Shown here one piece after another: positions 34,134-46,140 of a DNA stretch of 64,000 bases (position 1 is its first letter; each line of letters begins with the position of its first letter). The position numbers and the translations under genes are program-made. Below the pieces are notes generated by a model. It did no database searches, was not told the origin of the DNA, and worked only from the letters and a program-made list of their open reading frames with translations. The stretch lies in contig NC_081183.1 of assembly GCF_029867415.1 (NCBI RefSeq), forward strand, positions 141,321,951 to 141,385,950. The letters are read 5' to 3'. This DNA is from Vicia villosa (taxonomy: Eukaryota; Streptophyta; Magnoliopsida; Fabales; Fabaceae).

Positions 34134-36588
34134 ATGATTCTGCAACTCACAATATTTCACATCATTTCTTTCATAATATCTCCCATATCTCCTCCACTAG
34201 CATCAGCACAGGATATATATGGAACCGCAGCACTACATGGTTGTAATTCAATATGTGGAGCGGTCTTAATCCCTTTCCCGTTCGGAATGAATAAACCTCA
34301 TTGCTATGCACACAAATGGTTTGAAATAGAATGTAAAGTGGACAACAAAACTTCTTCTCCATTTCCTAAGCCTTACATTAAGTTGTTAAATCTTGAGGCA
34401 ACATATTTTTACGAGCAATCGAGCATGGTTGAGATTATGAATCCAGTTTACCGTTCCGATTGTCATAAAAGCAAAAATAGTGGCAACAGTGACAAAACCG
34501 TTACTCTTAAACACAGTCCTTTCAGATTTTCACAGGCTTATAACACGTTTCTAGCTGTGGGATGTAACAATCTTGCTTTTCTACAGTCAAATGGGACAAC
34601 TGTTGGTGGTTGTGTATCAATTTGTGATGACAATAACAACAGTAACAATTTCAATTTCAGTAGTGACGGTTGTAATGGATGGTATTGTTGTAAGACCTCA
34701 TTGCCTTCGCGTCTTTCTGAGTTTAACGCAACAGTAAGAGGTTTAAGGGAACAGAGTAATGATGGGTGTGGTTATGCTTTGATTGCAAGTGATTACTGGG
34801 TAACATTAGATAGTTCCTATATGAGCACGGATGAGATTGGGAGATTGAATGAATTGAAGTATAAGGAATATGCTCCTGCAGTGCTTGAGTGGGAGATTAA
34901 AAATTATATGTTAATAAATTCGACATTTCAACTACCTCCAAATTGTTATGACTCCAACGTTACTTCTTTAAGTAACAGAACCACCGGTCGGCAATGTCAA
35001 TGCTCCTACCTTGATGAACAACAGTATAGCAATCCCTACGTTGCTGGAGGCTGCCCAGGTTTTTCAACGTTTTACTTTTTATATTCAATTAAAATATGTC
35101 ATATAATTTTTTATCATTCTCCTTGGTTTGAATTATATCTGGTTCCATGCTCCATTTCTAATTCAATTTCACTTCAAGAAGAAATATATACCAGTTTTAA
35201 ATTATAAGCTAACTTGGTTCTTTGTTTCAGAAGTTGGAAGGTACATTGTTGATAAAAAACAATCCAATAAGTGGGTTATTGTAGGTATGTACCAATTTCA
35301 TAAATGAAGAATAATAATTTACACCTCTCAATTACACTCATCGCTAATTTATAATCACCTAATTTATGATGACAAATATGTAGGAATTTCATCAAGTTTC
35401 GGATCCATTGGTTTCCTCATTGGTATGTGGTTTTTGTACAAAGAAATAAAACGAAGAATGATCAAGAAACGCAAAGAAAAAATCTTCAAAAGAAACGGTG
35501 GTTTGTTGTTGCAAAAAAGAATGTCTTCAGGAGAAGTAAATGTTGACAGAACTACTCTATTCACTTTAAAGGATTTAAAGAAAGCCACTGACAATTTCAA
35601 TAAGGATAGAGTTCTCGGAAAGGGAGGCCAAGGCACCGTTTACAAAGGCATGTTGGTGGATGGTAAAATTGTTGCAGTGAAAAAGTTTAAGGTTGAAGGA
35701 AATGTTGAAGAGTTCATCAATGAGTTTGTGATTCTTTCACAAATCAACAATAGAAATATTGTCAAACTATTGGGATGTTGTTTGGAGACAGAAATTCCGT
35801 TGCTTGTTTATGAATTCATTCCCAATGGTAACCTTTTTGAGTATCTACACGACCAAAATGAGGACATTCCAATGACATGGGACATGCGTTTGAGAATTGC
35901 CACTGAAGTTGGTGGAGCTTTATTTTATTTGCACTCAGTTGCATCTCAACCAATTTATCATAGAGACGTCAAATCAACAAATATACTATTAGATGAAAAG
36001 TATAGGGCAAAATTAGCTGATTTTGGTGCATCAAGAATAATTTCAATTGAAGCAACTCACCTTACCACAATGGTTCAAGGTACTTTTGGATACTTAGATC
36101 CTGAATATTTTCACACTAGTCAATTTACTGAGAAAAGTGATGTGTACAGCTTTGGAGTAGTTCTCGCTGAACTTTTAACTGGTAAGAAGCCAATATCCTC
36201 TGCAGAAAAATCTAAGGAATCACAAAGTTTAGCTTCCTATTTTGTTCAGTGTATGGAGGAGAATATGTTGTTTGACGTAATTGACAAAAGGATCACAGAA
36301 GGAGGGGAGAAAGAACATATCATTGTAGTTGCAAATCTTGCATTTAGATGCTTAGAAATGAATGGAAGAAAACGACCAACGATGAAAGAAGTAACATTGG
36401 AATTAGAAGGGATCATGGGATTGAATAAGAAGCTTAATGCACAGCAAAATCACGAGGAAATTGAGTTTTCTGGAATTGAACAGTACCAACATTACGATGG
36501 GTTTTCTACATCAAATTCATTACCAATTGACAGCAGCCAAACACACTCCACAGACTCGGAGGTTATGCATATTCTTGCATTAGAATAG
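34134..36588 (+). CDS. WAK-like receptor kinase WAKL1 (intact)
   Basis: Cell-surface receptor kinase, predicted to bind wall pectin outside and signal by Ser/Thr phosphorylation inside. Exons are inferred at 34134-35058, 35231-35284 and 35384-36588; both introns are GT-AG and phases agree, giving 727 codons. Residues 1-25 are a signal peptide. A GUB_WAK-type domain follows (CNSICG 37-42, IPFPFG 46-51, many cysteines) with a C-rich end (GRQCQC...NPYVAGGC). There is no separate calcium-binding EGF exon. A membrane helix lies at about 324-343. The kinase has GKGGQG (405-410), lysine 426, HRD (519-521), DFG (539-541) and [10 protein letters not shown], so it is an RD kinase with all catalytic motifs. 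The start is the first ATG after the TATA element. A duplicated partner lies at 53088. Confidence 0.92.
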
Positions 36589-37436
36589 TTGATTTTGAAA
36601 ATTGCTTTTCATTGTCATTGAGTAATGTATTATTTTATTATAAACAAAAGTTTGGCTTAAGATAATGAATTGTATTGGATGTATTTAGTAAGGATACTCT
36701 GGAGTGCTCCAACATGTTATCCTGTAAGATGTTGTCAAGTTGTGTGCCCGGTTCAAAGTATTGATGAGTTTATTTGAGTGTTTTCTCTTTTATCAGTGGC
36801 CCCTAAGCTTTTGACCAACTTGACAATTTTTTACATTTATATTTTCTCATAACTTCTTACTATCTTGACAAGCGTATCATTGTAATATGGCATTATGGCC
36901 ACCAGTGTAACATTAAATAAAGCCAAAAACCATGCTTTATTTCTCACACTAGCCACCAAATGGCTTAACCCGACCTTACTCTACTGGAGAAGCAATACTT
37001 TGGGGCGGCTCCTTTAGCTCCATCTTAATAGGGATGGTTCAATTGTTCCTAACTTTAAAGTAAGACTCTCATTATGATGGCATATTCCTTTCCATTGACT
37101 TAATTCAATCCACTTTTAAGGCTCATAACATAATTAGGAATAAATTGTAATTTATTCATTTATATTTGAAATTCATATATACAGAGAAATGTATCATGAA
37201 ATATAATGAAGAAGTGTAGTCCAACAGCTATGGAACAATGACGATACATCATTACAAATCGATGAGTAAAAAGAAAAGCATAATTGATCGATAATGGGAT
37301 CCTCTAACTGTATATGTCAACTATAATTTGACTTCAGAATCCCAAATTATCTTGTTTTTTTTTGTTGCTAAGTACAATTTTACCTTTCACAATGATATTA
37401 GTTGTTAAAAGCAACATTTTTTTCATAAGCAAGAGA
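36589..37436. other. 3' flank of WAKL1, shared with WAKL2
   Basis: No gene. The stretch to about 37260 matches the WAKL2 downstream region piece by piece: TTTTGACCAACTTGACAATT, TTTCTCACACTAGCCA and AGAGAAATGTATCATGAAAT all have counterparts at 61390-61770. It therefore belongs to the duplicated segment. A single copy of the unit AAGGATACTCTGGAG...CCTGTAAG lies at 36690-36728. Confidence 0.75.
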
Positions 37437-38740
37437 TATAATATATGGGAGAACTAAGGGTTCTCCAACCCGATTATAAAGAAAAACGGGAAGCTCCGAC
37501 AAAAAAGAAGATTACATACCAATTACAATTACGAGAGAAAAATCAACGGTTCCTTGCTAAACTCGTAAAAAGAGTAATTGGAGTAAGTAATATTCCCACA
37601 AAAGGACCATTTCCAAACCAAGAATTTAATATTTCAAATGATATTGTTATTGTTGAAGCTCCAACCATCATTCTGAAAACAAACCCCATTCCTCAGTAAT
37701 AAAATAGACCACGTAATAGCTAACCACACCACACCCAATTTACAACTTTTCACTTTATGTAACCGAAAGAATGCGTGCCACTCCAAAAAACTCGGTAAAC
37801 ACTCTTTCTCCTTCCTATCTCCTATACCTACCCAAAAAGCTATCTCATTCCATATCTTTTTCATCACCCAACAATAAAAAATGATATGCCTACAATTTTC
37901 TAAATCAACATCACAAAAGAACAATTTAAACTATCTAAAGGGAGAGAGATACCTCTATGTAACAATAGATCTATAGTAGGAAGTCAATTGTGAAAAAGTC
38001 TCCACCCGAAAGCCTTGATTTTAAACGACACTTCCATTTTCCACAAGAGCCCAAAAGCTTCATCACACTTGTTAGAAGGACCAAAAGGAGTAATACACCT
38101 CTTAAAATAAGAGTAACCAGATGCCACCAAAAAATCCATCCCCACATTATCGAACCAATCCACCACAACTCTACCCTCATTCCACCCTTGGAAACCTTCC
38201 AACAAATTCCTCAACAGCGCCCCATCTTCCAAAGCAAATTGACCTTCCAAACGAAAATCACCCCATTTCCACCCTTCATCGCCCCAACCGTCCATAGCCG
38301 CCACGGAAAAATTCTTCAAACTAGACGCCTCATATAAATCCGGAAAAATAACTTTCAAGGAAACCCATTCCAACCACTTAGCTTCCCAAAACGGTGTATT
38401 AAAACCATTATTGACGGTGAACCTACTAAAATCAACAATCGGATCACAAGAGAAGGCGTTTTTTGTTTTAAAATATCCTTCCACCAAAAAGAAAAGAGGG
38501 AGAAAAATTCAACCCCTTACAACCACAAAACACATTAGTAGACAAGTCACCATACTGAGCTTTGGAAATATTATACCAAAGAGAATTGTGGCCTTTAAGA
38601 ATCATCCATCTTCACTTATTAAGGAGAGTCAAATTAAACAAAGCTATATTTTAACACCCAAACCCCCTTTCACAAAAGATAGATTAACATCCTTCCATTT
38701 CACCCAATGAATTTTTCTTTTGTCCTCTACTCCCCCCTGT
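37437..38740 (-). mobile_element. 5'-truncated L1-type LINE
   Basis: Minus-strand frames at 38487-37984 and 37924-37634 carry the C-terminal part of a plant L1 reverse transcriptase: VKWKDVNLSFVKGGLGVKI-like text near 38690, then FKIKAFGWRLFHNRLPT, FCDVDLENCRHIIFYC and KKIWNEIAFWVG, the zf-RVT pattern. The endonuclease and RT core are absent (5' truncation near 38740). The 3' end at 37437 matches the end of the fragment at 28472 and abuts ATATATTATATC. The frame is broken between the two parts. Confidence 0.8.
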
Positions 38741-39000
38741 TAGCTGGAGATTTTGACAAGTATAGACGAAATGTTCTAAAGAAATTTATTTGAAGAAATA
38801 ATAGCTTTATGAGGCTATTTTAAGATTCTTTAAGTCAAATATTTTTTCTAAGTCGAAGTAAGGCACGAGTTGGAATATCTTCAAAGTCGAAGAAACGAAG
38901 GACTTAGGACATTTCGAGGTATTTTTGAAAATACTTGTTGACAAAGTCACGTTTTTTCGCACTTTAGAACTTCGAGCGGGAATGTTTTGAACTTCAAAGT
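38741..39000. other. Unassigned junction sequence
   Basis: TGTTAGCTGGAGATTTTGAC at about 38739 could be an LTR opening, but no partner was found. The frame at 38807-39007 has no recognisable domain. Confidence 0.3.
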
Positions 39001-39029
39001 GATTCATTTGGTCAGAAAGACACGTGGAA

Positions 39030-40052
39030 GCTTCGGGGAATCAACTGATCCTTAGGAGTAGTCTGTGACCCAAACAACGCAAAAACTTTCCCACTAGACT
39101 GATTCTTCCTTGGTTTCGTACACTGTGGACTGATATGACCTTCTTCACCACAGTTATAAGTCACAATCTTCCCTATACAATCGCTCACAACATGTCCCGC
39201 CTTGCCACATTTGAAGCACTTCTTCTCTTCACTCTTGCATTCATGCCTGCGATGTCCAACTTCACCACACCTATAGCACCTAACAGAAGCACTAGAGTCT
39301 CCCCCACTAGGCTTTTTCCAATCACTAGCTTTCGGATTTCCTCTGCCATATGGCTACCTCAATCCATAGGTTTCTTCCCTCTTTTTTCAACGAACTCGCG
39401 AGAGTGAGATGACTTCACCTTGGTATTATCTTCCTCGATGATCCTACTACAATCAACTAAATAAGCGAATCTGTGAATCATCTGGTACCTGATATCCTGC
39501 TTAATATCATCACGGAGACCATTCTCAAATTTGATACACTTCGAGAATTCACTAGCTTCATCATTATTGTAATGAGTATAATACTTGGCCAGCTCTACAA
39601 ACTTGGAAGCATACTCAGGAACAGACGTGTTATCCTGTTTCAGCTCCAAGAACTCAATCACCTTTCTTCCCCGAACATGTTCAAGAAAATACTTCCTTAG
39701 AAACTCTCTCATAAATACAGCCCAAGTGATTGCTCCACCCCAACATCCAGTTCAGCCTTGGTAGCAATCCACAGTCATCAGCCTCCTTATCCAACATGTG
39801 AGTATCGTACCTTACCTTCATATTTTCAGCACAATCAATCACTTGAAAGATCCTTTTGATTTCCTTCAGTCACTTCTGAGCACCTTCAGGATCGTGAGTG
39901 CCTTTAAACAATGGAGGATTATTCCTTTGGAAATCTCCCAGCTGTTTGTTATTACCAATTCCAACTTCGTTGGGATTTCTGCCCAACACACCTGCAATCA
40001 TTCCTAAAGCCTCAGCAATGGCATCATTGTTTCTTCCAGTTCTTCCAGCCAT
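39030..40052 (-). pseudogene. Gypsy gag with CCHC knuckles (broken)
   Basis: It starts MAGRTGRNNDAIAEALGMIA and continues NNPPLFKGTHDPEGAQK, then breaks. A second piece (39712-39359) has the gag core (REFLRKYFLEHVRGRKVIEF, then FVELAKYY). 39360-39130 holds cysteine motifs of the CYRCGEVGHRRHEC and CFKCGKAGHVVSDC type, plus a degenerate third. Frameshifts or stops separate the pieces. Gag packages element RNA; this copy is dead. Confidence 0.8.
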
Positions 40053-40170
40053 TGTTCTGCTAATTCACAAAACAATTTCTGTTAGGACAAAAGTATCGAC
40101 AGTGTCAACCCACACTAGTCGCATACAAAGGAATAATAATAATAAGACTATGGTCACAATGACCGACTAT

Positions 40171-40182
40171 GCTCTGATACCA
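40171..40182 (-). other. Gypsy primer-binding site (tRNA-iMet type)
   Basis: The minus strand reads TGGTATCAGAGC, the standard initiator-methionine tRNA complement, a few bases after the LTR end. Confidence 0.85.
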
Positions 40183-40186
40183 CTGT

Positions 40187-42122
40187 TGTAACACCTTTCT
40201 AAACCCCTGTGGAATATAATTTTAAATTCAGAGTAAACATGAACAAGGATGTCACAATTTCAAAAGAAATAAATATTAAATCAATTGTCATGCCTTTTTA
40301 AGGAAACAAACTCACATTATTCAGTAAACCATGTTCAACACAGCGTAAATAATTTTAAAACTGAATAACATAAACCATCAATTTACCAGTCAATTAAACA
40401 TAATCCAAAAACCAAATAAATGAGAGTTTATCAATTAACTCTAAAACAAGCGTTCCCTAGTGTTACAAGACTAGAGCATGACACCAGCGCGAAAACTAAC
40501 AGACTAGCCTACAAGCTATCCTCACCAAGTACAGATGCCGCTACTCCTCAATCTGAAAAATATCAACAGTAAAGATGAGACATATCACAATTAAACTATA
40601 TTATACGTTCATAACGATAAAACATCATAAGCAGATTATTCACCCAACTGCAACATATTTAGATTTTCCGAATCTTCACCAACAATTACGAAATGCAATC
40701 AAACACATCACTACGAAATAAGACTGGAAATCTTCCAATCATGTTATAACAATACATATACAAATGCAACGTCTCTATGCATGTGGTACCAATTCATCAT
40801 AGGATTAACCCATCAAACTGATCCAACCAACACCGGGATACGGCCTTGCCGAGCACTAATTCCACACAATGAGAATTAGCCTCCACTAATCCAAGCAACA
40901 GCAGGATTTAGCCACCAAGAATGATTACGAATGCATGCAAAAACATATAACATACTCACCATCACACCGATTATGATGAACAAAATCATCCCATTATACT
41001 CACCGATAGCATATTAAATTCAGTATGTTCATGTTCAGCACCATTCAAAAATCAAATTATACATATTCACAACAATTACAACATTTATATCACAACCATG
41101 TTCTCACAATATCACCACATCTCTTAAATCTATCGAACACACATCCGATATACAACGTACCATAACGAATAAAAAATCGGGATTTCAAAATAAAATCGAG
41201 CCACTGTCCGTTGAACCATTTTATTATATAAAATATTTCATTATCTTTACAACGCTCTAAACGACGCTTAAAACGAATATTCAGTTTGAAAGATATGAGA
41301 TTTTAAAATAATTTTTCAAAAAGTGTCAGGTGTAACTGGTTACAGCAGGGAGCGTACCCGGTTACGCCTTTACGTAACTCTATTCACTGTTTTCAAAACT
41401 CGCCTGTAATTGGTTACAGCATAGAGGGTAACCGGTTACAGTACTAAAAAATGCCCAGTTTCCCTATTTTTCAACGCTGTAATCGGTTACAGCCCCGCTG
41501 TTACCTGGTTACAGCGTACCCAGTACCAAAAAAACACAATTTTAGCAGCACTTTCTCATCTCCAATTCAACCCAATTCGTACCAAACTCAATACATCACC
41601 AAAACAGCATCAAATCACACCTTTTAACACATTTCTAACACACTTAAGGGTCAATTAATATCAAACATGTTCCATAATCATTCAGATCCGTCAATTTCAT
41701 CCAATTCGACTCTACATTCCAAAATCCCTAAACTTAACATACATCCAATTGAACTAACAACCTACATAATCAATCTTATCATCATTAAACTGATAATATA
41801 AGCTAAAAGGGTTTAATCACTCCTTACATTAGCCAAAGTTCTTGAATTCTCTTCTCTTCTTCCTCTTGCTCTTTCACGTTCTTCTCTTCTTCTCCTCTTT
41901 TTGCTTTCTACTTCTCTTCTCACAACTTTCCTTATTTTATGAAAATAATAATTCCACTTTAGTAATAGGCTTAGTACTTAACACCTCCATTTTTACTAAT
42001 TGTCACACCGGCCCAGTTATCATACTTCATGATTTCTCCAATAATTCATTAAAATGTCAATTAATCCAAATAATTAATTTAAATTCCAATTAAATTAAAT
42101 AATGGAAATTGTGGGGTGTTAA
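40187..42122 (-). repeat. Tekay-like gypsy 5' LTR
   Basis: The left edge on the plus strand is TGTAACACC, next to the primer site. The right edge is GGGGTGTTAAA, whose reverse complement TTTAACACCCC is a mutated form of TGTAACACCCC. It shares blocks with 1683-2886 and contains the GGTTAC palindromes at 41332-41514. Confidence 0.75.
41332..41514. repeat. GTAACCGGTTAC palindrome cassette
   Basis: Six near-palindromes: GTAACTGGTTAC (41332), GTACCCGGTTAC (41354), CTGTAATTGGTTACAG (41404), GTAACCGGTTAC (41428), CTGTAATCGGTTACAG (41477) and CTGTTACCTGGTTACAG (41498). They lie about 610-790 bp from the LTR start, as do the TCA-loop hairpins of the sister LTR. Confidence 0.8.
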
Positions 42123-42280
42123 ATTTTTAATAGCCTAAGTATGCCCTATGTAATTAAATAGGCTTTAAAAAAAGCCTAAGTCTGACCTTTTTATCAAATA
42201 GGTCTGGTCTAACCTGGCCTTAAATAGGCTAGGCTATAGGCCCTTGTAAGCCAGTCTGACCTATTCTCATCCCTATATAC
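42123..42280. mobile_element. Possible hAT-type MITE end
   Basis: Repeats of AATAGGC and a right end CAGTCTGACCTATTCTCATCCCTAT resemble hAT MITE termini (AGGGATGAGAATAGG on the other strand). The left part is cut by the gypsy LTR. Confidence 0.4.
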
Positions 42281-42894
42281 TAGAGCAAACTACATATATT
42301 TTTAAAGATGTAAGTTGATGGATAGAAGGAACATATACAATTAAAATTAAATCACATAAAATGAAGTTATAGGTATCATTCAGCATAGAGATAATCACAT
42401 TCGAATTTGTGATGTAGTTTATTGTAATTTGCAATTAAAATATTTTATAACAGCAAATTAAGACATGATGGAACAAATCTAAAAGGTATGTAAAATAAAA
42501 TCCAACTGTATGTCAGTTTGTGTATGGTACAAGGATATATGCTATTGAGGTTGTGAACAAGGACATTAGAGTTATTACACTTCTTGTGTCAAGACTGGAA
42601 ATTGATGCGGATAAACTTACCAAGGCAGCTGGAATAGATGAACATATGGTCTAATAGATGACGGTTCCAATCCTTAAACTAACAAATTATTGACATCGTA
42701 ATAATTGTAAAGAATAAAGATGAGTGCAACAGTCTCTGGTTAAAAAAGCATCCTGTGAAGTATCAACAACTATTTAATGAGGATGTCCTCCAAAGCATCT
42801 CTGGTTTGTAGGAAAATATATGACTATAATAGCCCAGCTATTTAATGAGGAGCTTTAAAAATATAACTTGGCATTTAAAAACATTACCTGATCC
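42281..42894. other. Unassigned intergenic sequence
   Basis: No gene or clear repeat. Parts such as 42600-42660 have exon-like composition but no long frame. Confidence 0.4.
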
Positions 42895-43050
42895 AGAGAA
42901 TATTTAATACTAAGTGCCATTTGGTCCACCGGTGTCGGCAATCCTTGTGATGGTTCCATGGCTAGAAGAAAGAGAACTAGTGATCTGGTGGAAGATGCCA
43001 TAGTCATTATTGAAGCTTTCACATGTTTCATAGCCTGCCACGCTGCATAG
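42895..43050 (-). pseudogene. Unidentified host-gene fragment
   Basis: One minus-strand frame reads YETCESFNNDYGIFHQ, then SSHGTITRIADTGGPNG, before stops. The composition is that of a globular protein, but I do not recognise the family. It is adjacent to and on the same strand as the tryptophan synthase fragment, so the two may have been moved together. Confidence 0.35.
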
Positions 43051-43138
43051 TTTTTTTTTTTTTTTGATTTACGCTGCATAGTTACTCTTAAAGCCAAATA
43101 TGAAATCAATCAAGCAGGAAAATTGAAACAAAGGCATA

Positions 43139-43262
43139 TTGATAACAGAACCATATGCCAAAAGTTCAGGGTATGGATCACCTAGCTCAATAATGTTAGA
43201 TCCACAGGAATCAAGCATTATCAGTGCTTCTGCTGTGGTTGATAGCATCTTTATCAGGTGTA
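43139..43262 (-). pseudogene. Tryptophan synthase alpha exon fragment
   Basis: The minus strand reads [20 protein letters not shown] then LG-PY-LA-G-VI, the conserved segment around the active-site glutamate of tryptophan synthase alpha (indole-3-glycerol phosphate to indole). Differences in the normally invariant PYSDPLADGP motif and a shifted frame upstream show decay. After VI the text turns into intron-like sequence, so a genomic exon was copied. No other parts of the gene are recognised nearby. Confidence 0.7.
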
Positions 43263-43528
43263 CCATCATTATAAAGCAACCTACCAACTATCAGATTATG
43301 TTAATAACAGAATCTCACCTACTAGAACTTTCTATAGTGATTAACACTTAAATAAGATGCTTAGGTAGTTCATTAAAATCTTCAAAATTCAATAAAACTA
43401 ATTAATGATGGATTTAAACATTGATTTTATTGATTGCACCAATCTGACAACAAGTAAATTAACTATTGTTAAGACTACGTGGTTTTCACCCCCAAGGTAG
43501 TTCATACTTTTTTTTGACACAAACAAAC

Positions 43529-43675
43529 TCAACGACTATCATTAATCAACTGCGAAACAGTACAAGGAGGAATCTCATTAATAACATGACGCCTAGTCCA
43601 AGAATTGGCCGCCTTAGCTAACGTATGGGCAACCGAATTCTCTCGACGTTTGATGAACTTTACCTCAAAGTTCGG
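43529..43675 (-). pseudogene. LINE RNase H C-terminus
   Basis: The minus strand reads PNFEVKFIKRRENSVAHTLA then KAANSW and ends IPPC...LIND-S-R stop, the C-terminal RNase H pattern of plant L1 LINEs (V-R-N--AH-LA-). The rest is absent: a short 3' insertion. Confidence 0.7.
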
Positions 43676-43744
43676 AAAATGACAAAATCATGATTCCGTC
43701 TAATGTTAAAACCAACGCAAATAAATTAATCAACAAGTTCTCAC

Positions 43745-43855
43745 CCGTGCTGAAGTACTTTGTGGCGTATGAAGTACAACTTGATCAACTCCATTCCAGC
43801 CCTTTGTAAGTTCAGCTGCTACTCTAAACTCCCATACAGCAGCAGAATGCCCCAT
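43745..43855 (-). pseudogene. Second unidentified gene fragment
   Basis: The minus-strand frame MGHSAAVWEFRVAAELTKGW then NGVDQVVLH runs to an AGCACGG^GTGAG sequence that would be a good splice donor. The protein family is not recognised. It may have been captured with the fragments at 42895-43262. Confidence 0.35.
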
Positions 43856-44342
43856 CTATGAAAAAAACCTAATAAGCTTATTGAACTCAGTAACGCCAAT
43901 GCCCCGATAGAAGAGGAATCAATCTAGTCAACACCTATATGGAAACAAAGAAGTAAAATTATTGTCAACTAGAAGCAAAATCCCAATTGCCAATTAATGA
44001 ACCTAATTTAATTTATCCTCACTGATACGATTCAGATATAGGGATCCCAAAATCTATCAACATAAAAATACAAGGACTAATGCAAGCGAAAATTCCATTA
44101 AAGCCATGAAATAGAAAAACATAAACAATGAGCTACTACTGCTATAGTTCTTTGGTTTTATCTTTTTAAAATATCATAGTAATATTCCCACTTTCTGTAA
44201 TATGACATGCAGATGACCTGATATCACAAAAGTACTGAATCTTGTAATATATAGAAGCATAGAAGACTTCTAAAGTATGGAACTCAAACAACTTTATCTA
44301 GATAAAAGTTTTCGTCTGTTTTAGTTTATAATGATTCATATG
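43856..44342. other. AT-rich intergenic sequence
   Basis: Nothing recognised. Confidence 0.4.
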
Positions 44343-44885
44343 TGTCATACCTCAAATTTGATCCATTAAGATTTGTCCATTTTTATTGGCACATCATTTA
44401 AAATATGTATATGTTAAAATATATATGTATATAAGTGTGACCAAAATTAAAAAATAGGGGTGTGCGTTAAATAAAAGTGTGTATTTAATTGGGCTTATTA
44501 TTCATAAAATATGAGGCCCAATTTCAAAATTCTTTAAACTTGTGTTTTATAAACTTCCTTAGTTTATTTATAATATTTTGGATTTTTATAATTATTTATT
44601 TAAAAATATCATTATTTACTTGTAAATTATTTATATTTTTATAAATAATAAATATGTGCTCGTCTTTCATGTGCTTTCAATTGGGTTTTATTTCAAGTAA
44701 ATAACATAGCACAATTGGTAAGGAATAAGGTTTGCAAGTAAGAAGCAACGGGTTCGAATCTCATAAGTGGCATTGTCTCCTTGAATACAAGGGAGGCAAA
44801 GGGTGCCTAACACCTTCCTTGCCAAGTCGATTAGTGTTACTTCATACAAGTCTTCCAATAAACTGAAGGCCAATTCGCAAACCCA
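44343..44885 (+). repeat. Ogre-type LTR fragment with tRNA-like boxes
   Basis: It opens TGTCATACCTCAAATTTGAT, the third TGTCATACC opening in this window. At 44706-44719 TAGCACAATTGGTA and at 44750-44762 GGGTTCGAATCTC form an A box and B box about 30 bases apart, comparable with the tRNA-like segment in the LTR at 6011. The rest of the LTR is missing. Confidence 0.5.
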
Positions 44886-45303
44886 ATTTATAATATCCAA
44901 CATGTGGTGTGTGAATCATACATAGATATAATGGCATATAACAACCTCTTGAGAAAGCCCAAGCTTTGCGATCTCATGAATAACATCGTCGTTCGCTCTA
45001 GATGGTTGTTCTTCGAATGGGAAAAGCTTCGGAGGTATAACCAGCACGTGATGTCGAAGAGGAGTGAAATAGCAAAGGTTGTGATTTGGAGTGGAAGGAC
45101 CTGGGTGTGAGGACAAAGAGTTGTCGAAGCTCGGCGGAGGCGGTGGAGAAAAGGATAGCCACGGAGGTGGGGAGAGCGCGCTTTGAGAGTGTTGATGAAG
45201 CTCTTTGGAGAACAACGGTAATCATAGTGATGGCGAAAATGAAAAAATCTAATGAGTGGGAGGGGAGGAAAGGGGAGGTGATAGATTTTTTTTATTCGAA
45301 TAA
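44886..45303 (+). other. Unidentified exon-like sequence
   Basis: A plus-strand frame at 44904-45110 (LCDLMNNIVVRSRWLFFEWE...) and GC-richer sequence to about 45240 (glycine-rich in one frame, stop at about 45186) stand out from AT-rich neighbours. No family is recognised and no splice structure is clear; it may be a captured gene piece. Confidence 0.25.
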
Positions 45304-45733
45304 GTGTTTGGTTCAAAATAAGAAAGGGGAAGGGAATGAAGGGGTTTTAATTAGAAATATGTTTGGTTGAGGAGGGGAAACGTTTTATTAATAAATTACA
45401 TTTTTACACTTATGATCTTATAAAAATCAAATGATATTCAAATTTGAAAAATTTATACATAATATTTTGGTAAAAAAAATTTAATATTGAGGGGACTAAA
45501 ACGTTATAACTTACCATAATGTTAATAAACTGAATACACTTGATTCAAATTATAACTCTCCGACACAAATGGAATTGTATACTAATAAAAATTTTTAAAT
45601 CGTGATGAATCATCTAACCAAACAAATACATGGGATGTTTGTTTCAAGTTTAAAAATCACATTCCAGGGAAATCACATTATAGATATCCCCTCATCTCCC
45701 CTTCCCTCCATCTACCTCGAACCAAACACATCC
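45304..45733. mobile_element. Possible PIF/Harbinger-type MITE
   Basis: Ends GTGTTTGGTTC (left) and GAACCAAACACATCC (right) are inverted and flanked by TAA (45301-45303 and 45734-45736), the 3-bp duplication of PIF/Harbinger elements. An internal GTTTGGTTGAGGAGGGG repeats the end. Non-coding. Confidence 0.5.
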
Positions 45734-45736
45734 TAA

Positions 45737-46140
45737 CGGTGTAATCTAACAAAGAAGAAGATGTTTCAGGTAGTGGAAAGCGTGTGCGTGCGAGACTTTG
45801 TTATGATATCATAGGCCCTCGCATGTTGTATTGTCTATGATAACGATACGATTTTTTGAAGATACTAAAAAGTATATTTTCTTGGATTTTAAGAAAGAAA
45901 AAAAAAGTAATTTTATTATTTTTATTGATTATTTATATATTAGTTGAAAAGAAAAAATAATATACTTTCTTTAAAATAATTTACTAAAGTTATTTATTCT
46001 TAACAAATTTGCAAGAATAATTTTTAAAATTTTGCAACTATTTTAAAAAGTGTTTTGACATATATTATTTGGCTTTCAATTTTTGTTCATAGTAGTCTTT
46101 ATTTTGTTGATATATTTTCATAGTATTTAAAATTCTGGTG
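45737..46140. other. AT-rich intergenic sequence
   Basis: Nothing recognised. Confidence 0.4.

Larger units (their letters stand above)
39001..42122 (-). mobile_element. 5' part of Tekay-like gypsy element
   Basis: On the minus strand the order is LTR (42122-40187), primer site (40182-40171), then gag from 40052 to about 39030. Protease, RT and integrase are missing; the element ends abruptly in or near the gag C-terminus. The LTR is related to that at 1683-2886. Confidence 0.85.

Noticed and set aside
44888..45316. 142-codon minus-strand frame
   Set aside because: Overlaps several other frames with no recognisable pattern; likely chance in a GC-richer patch.
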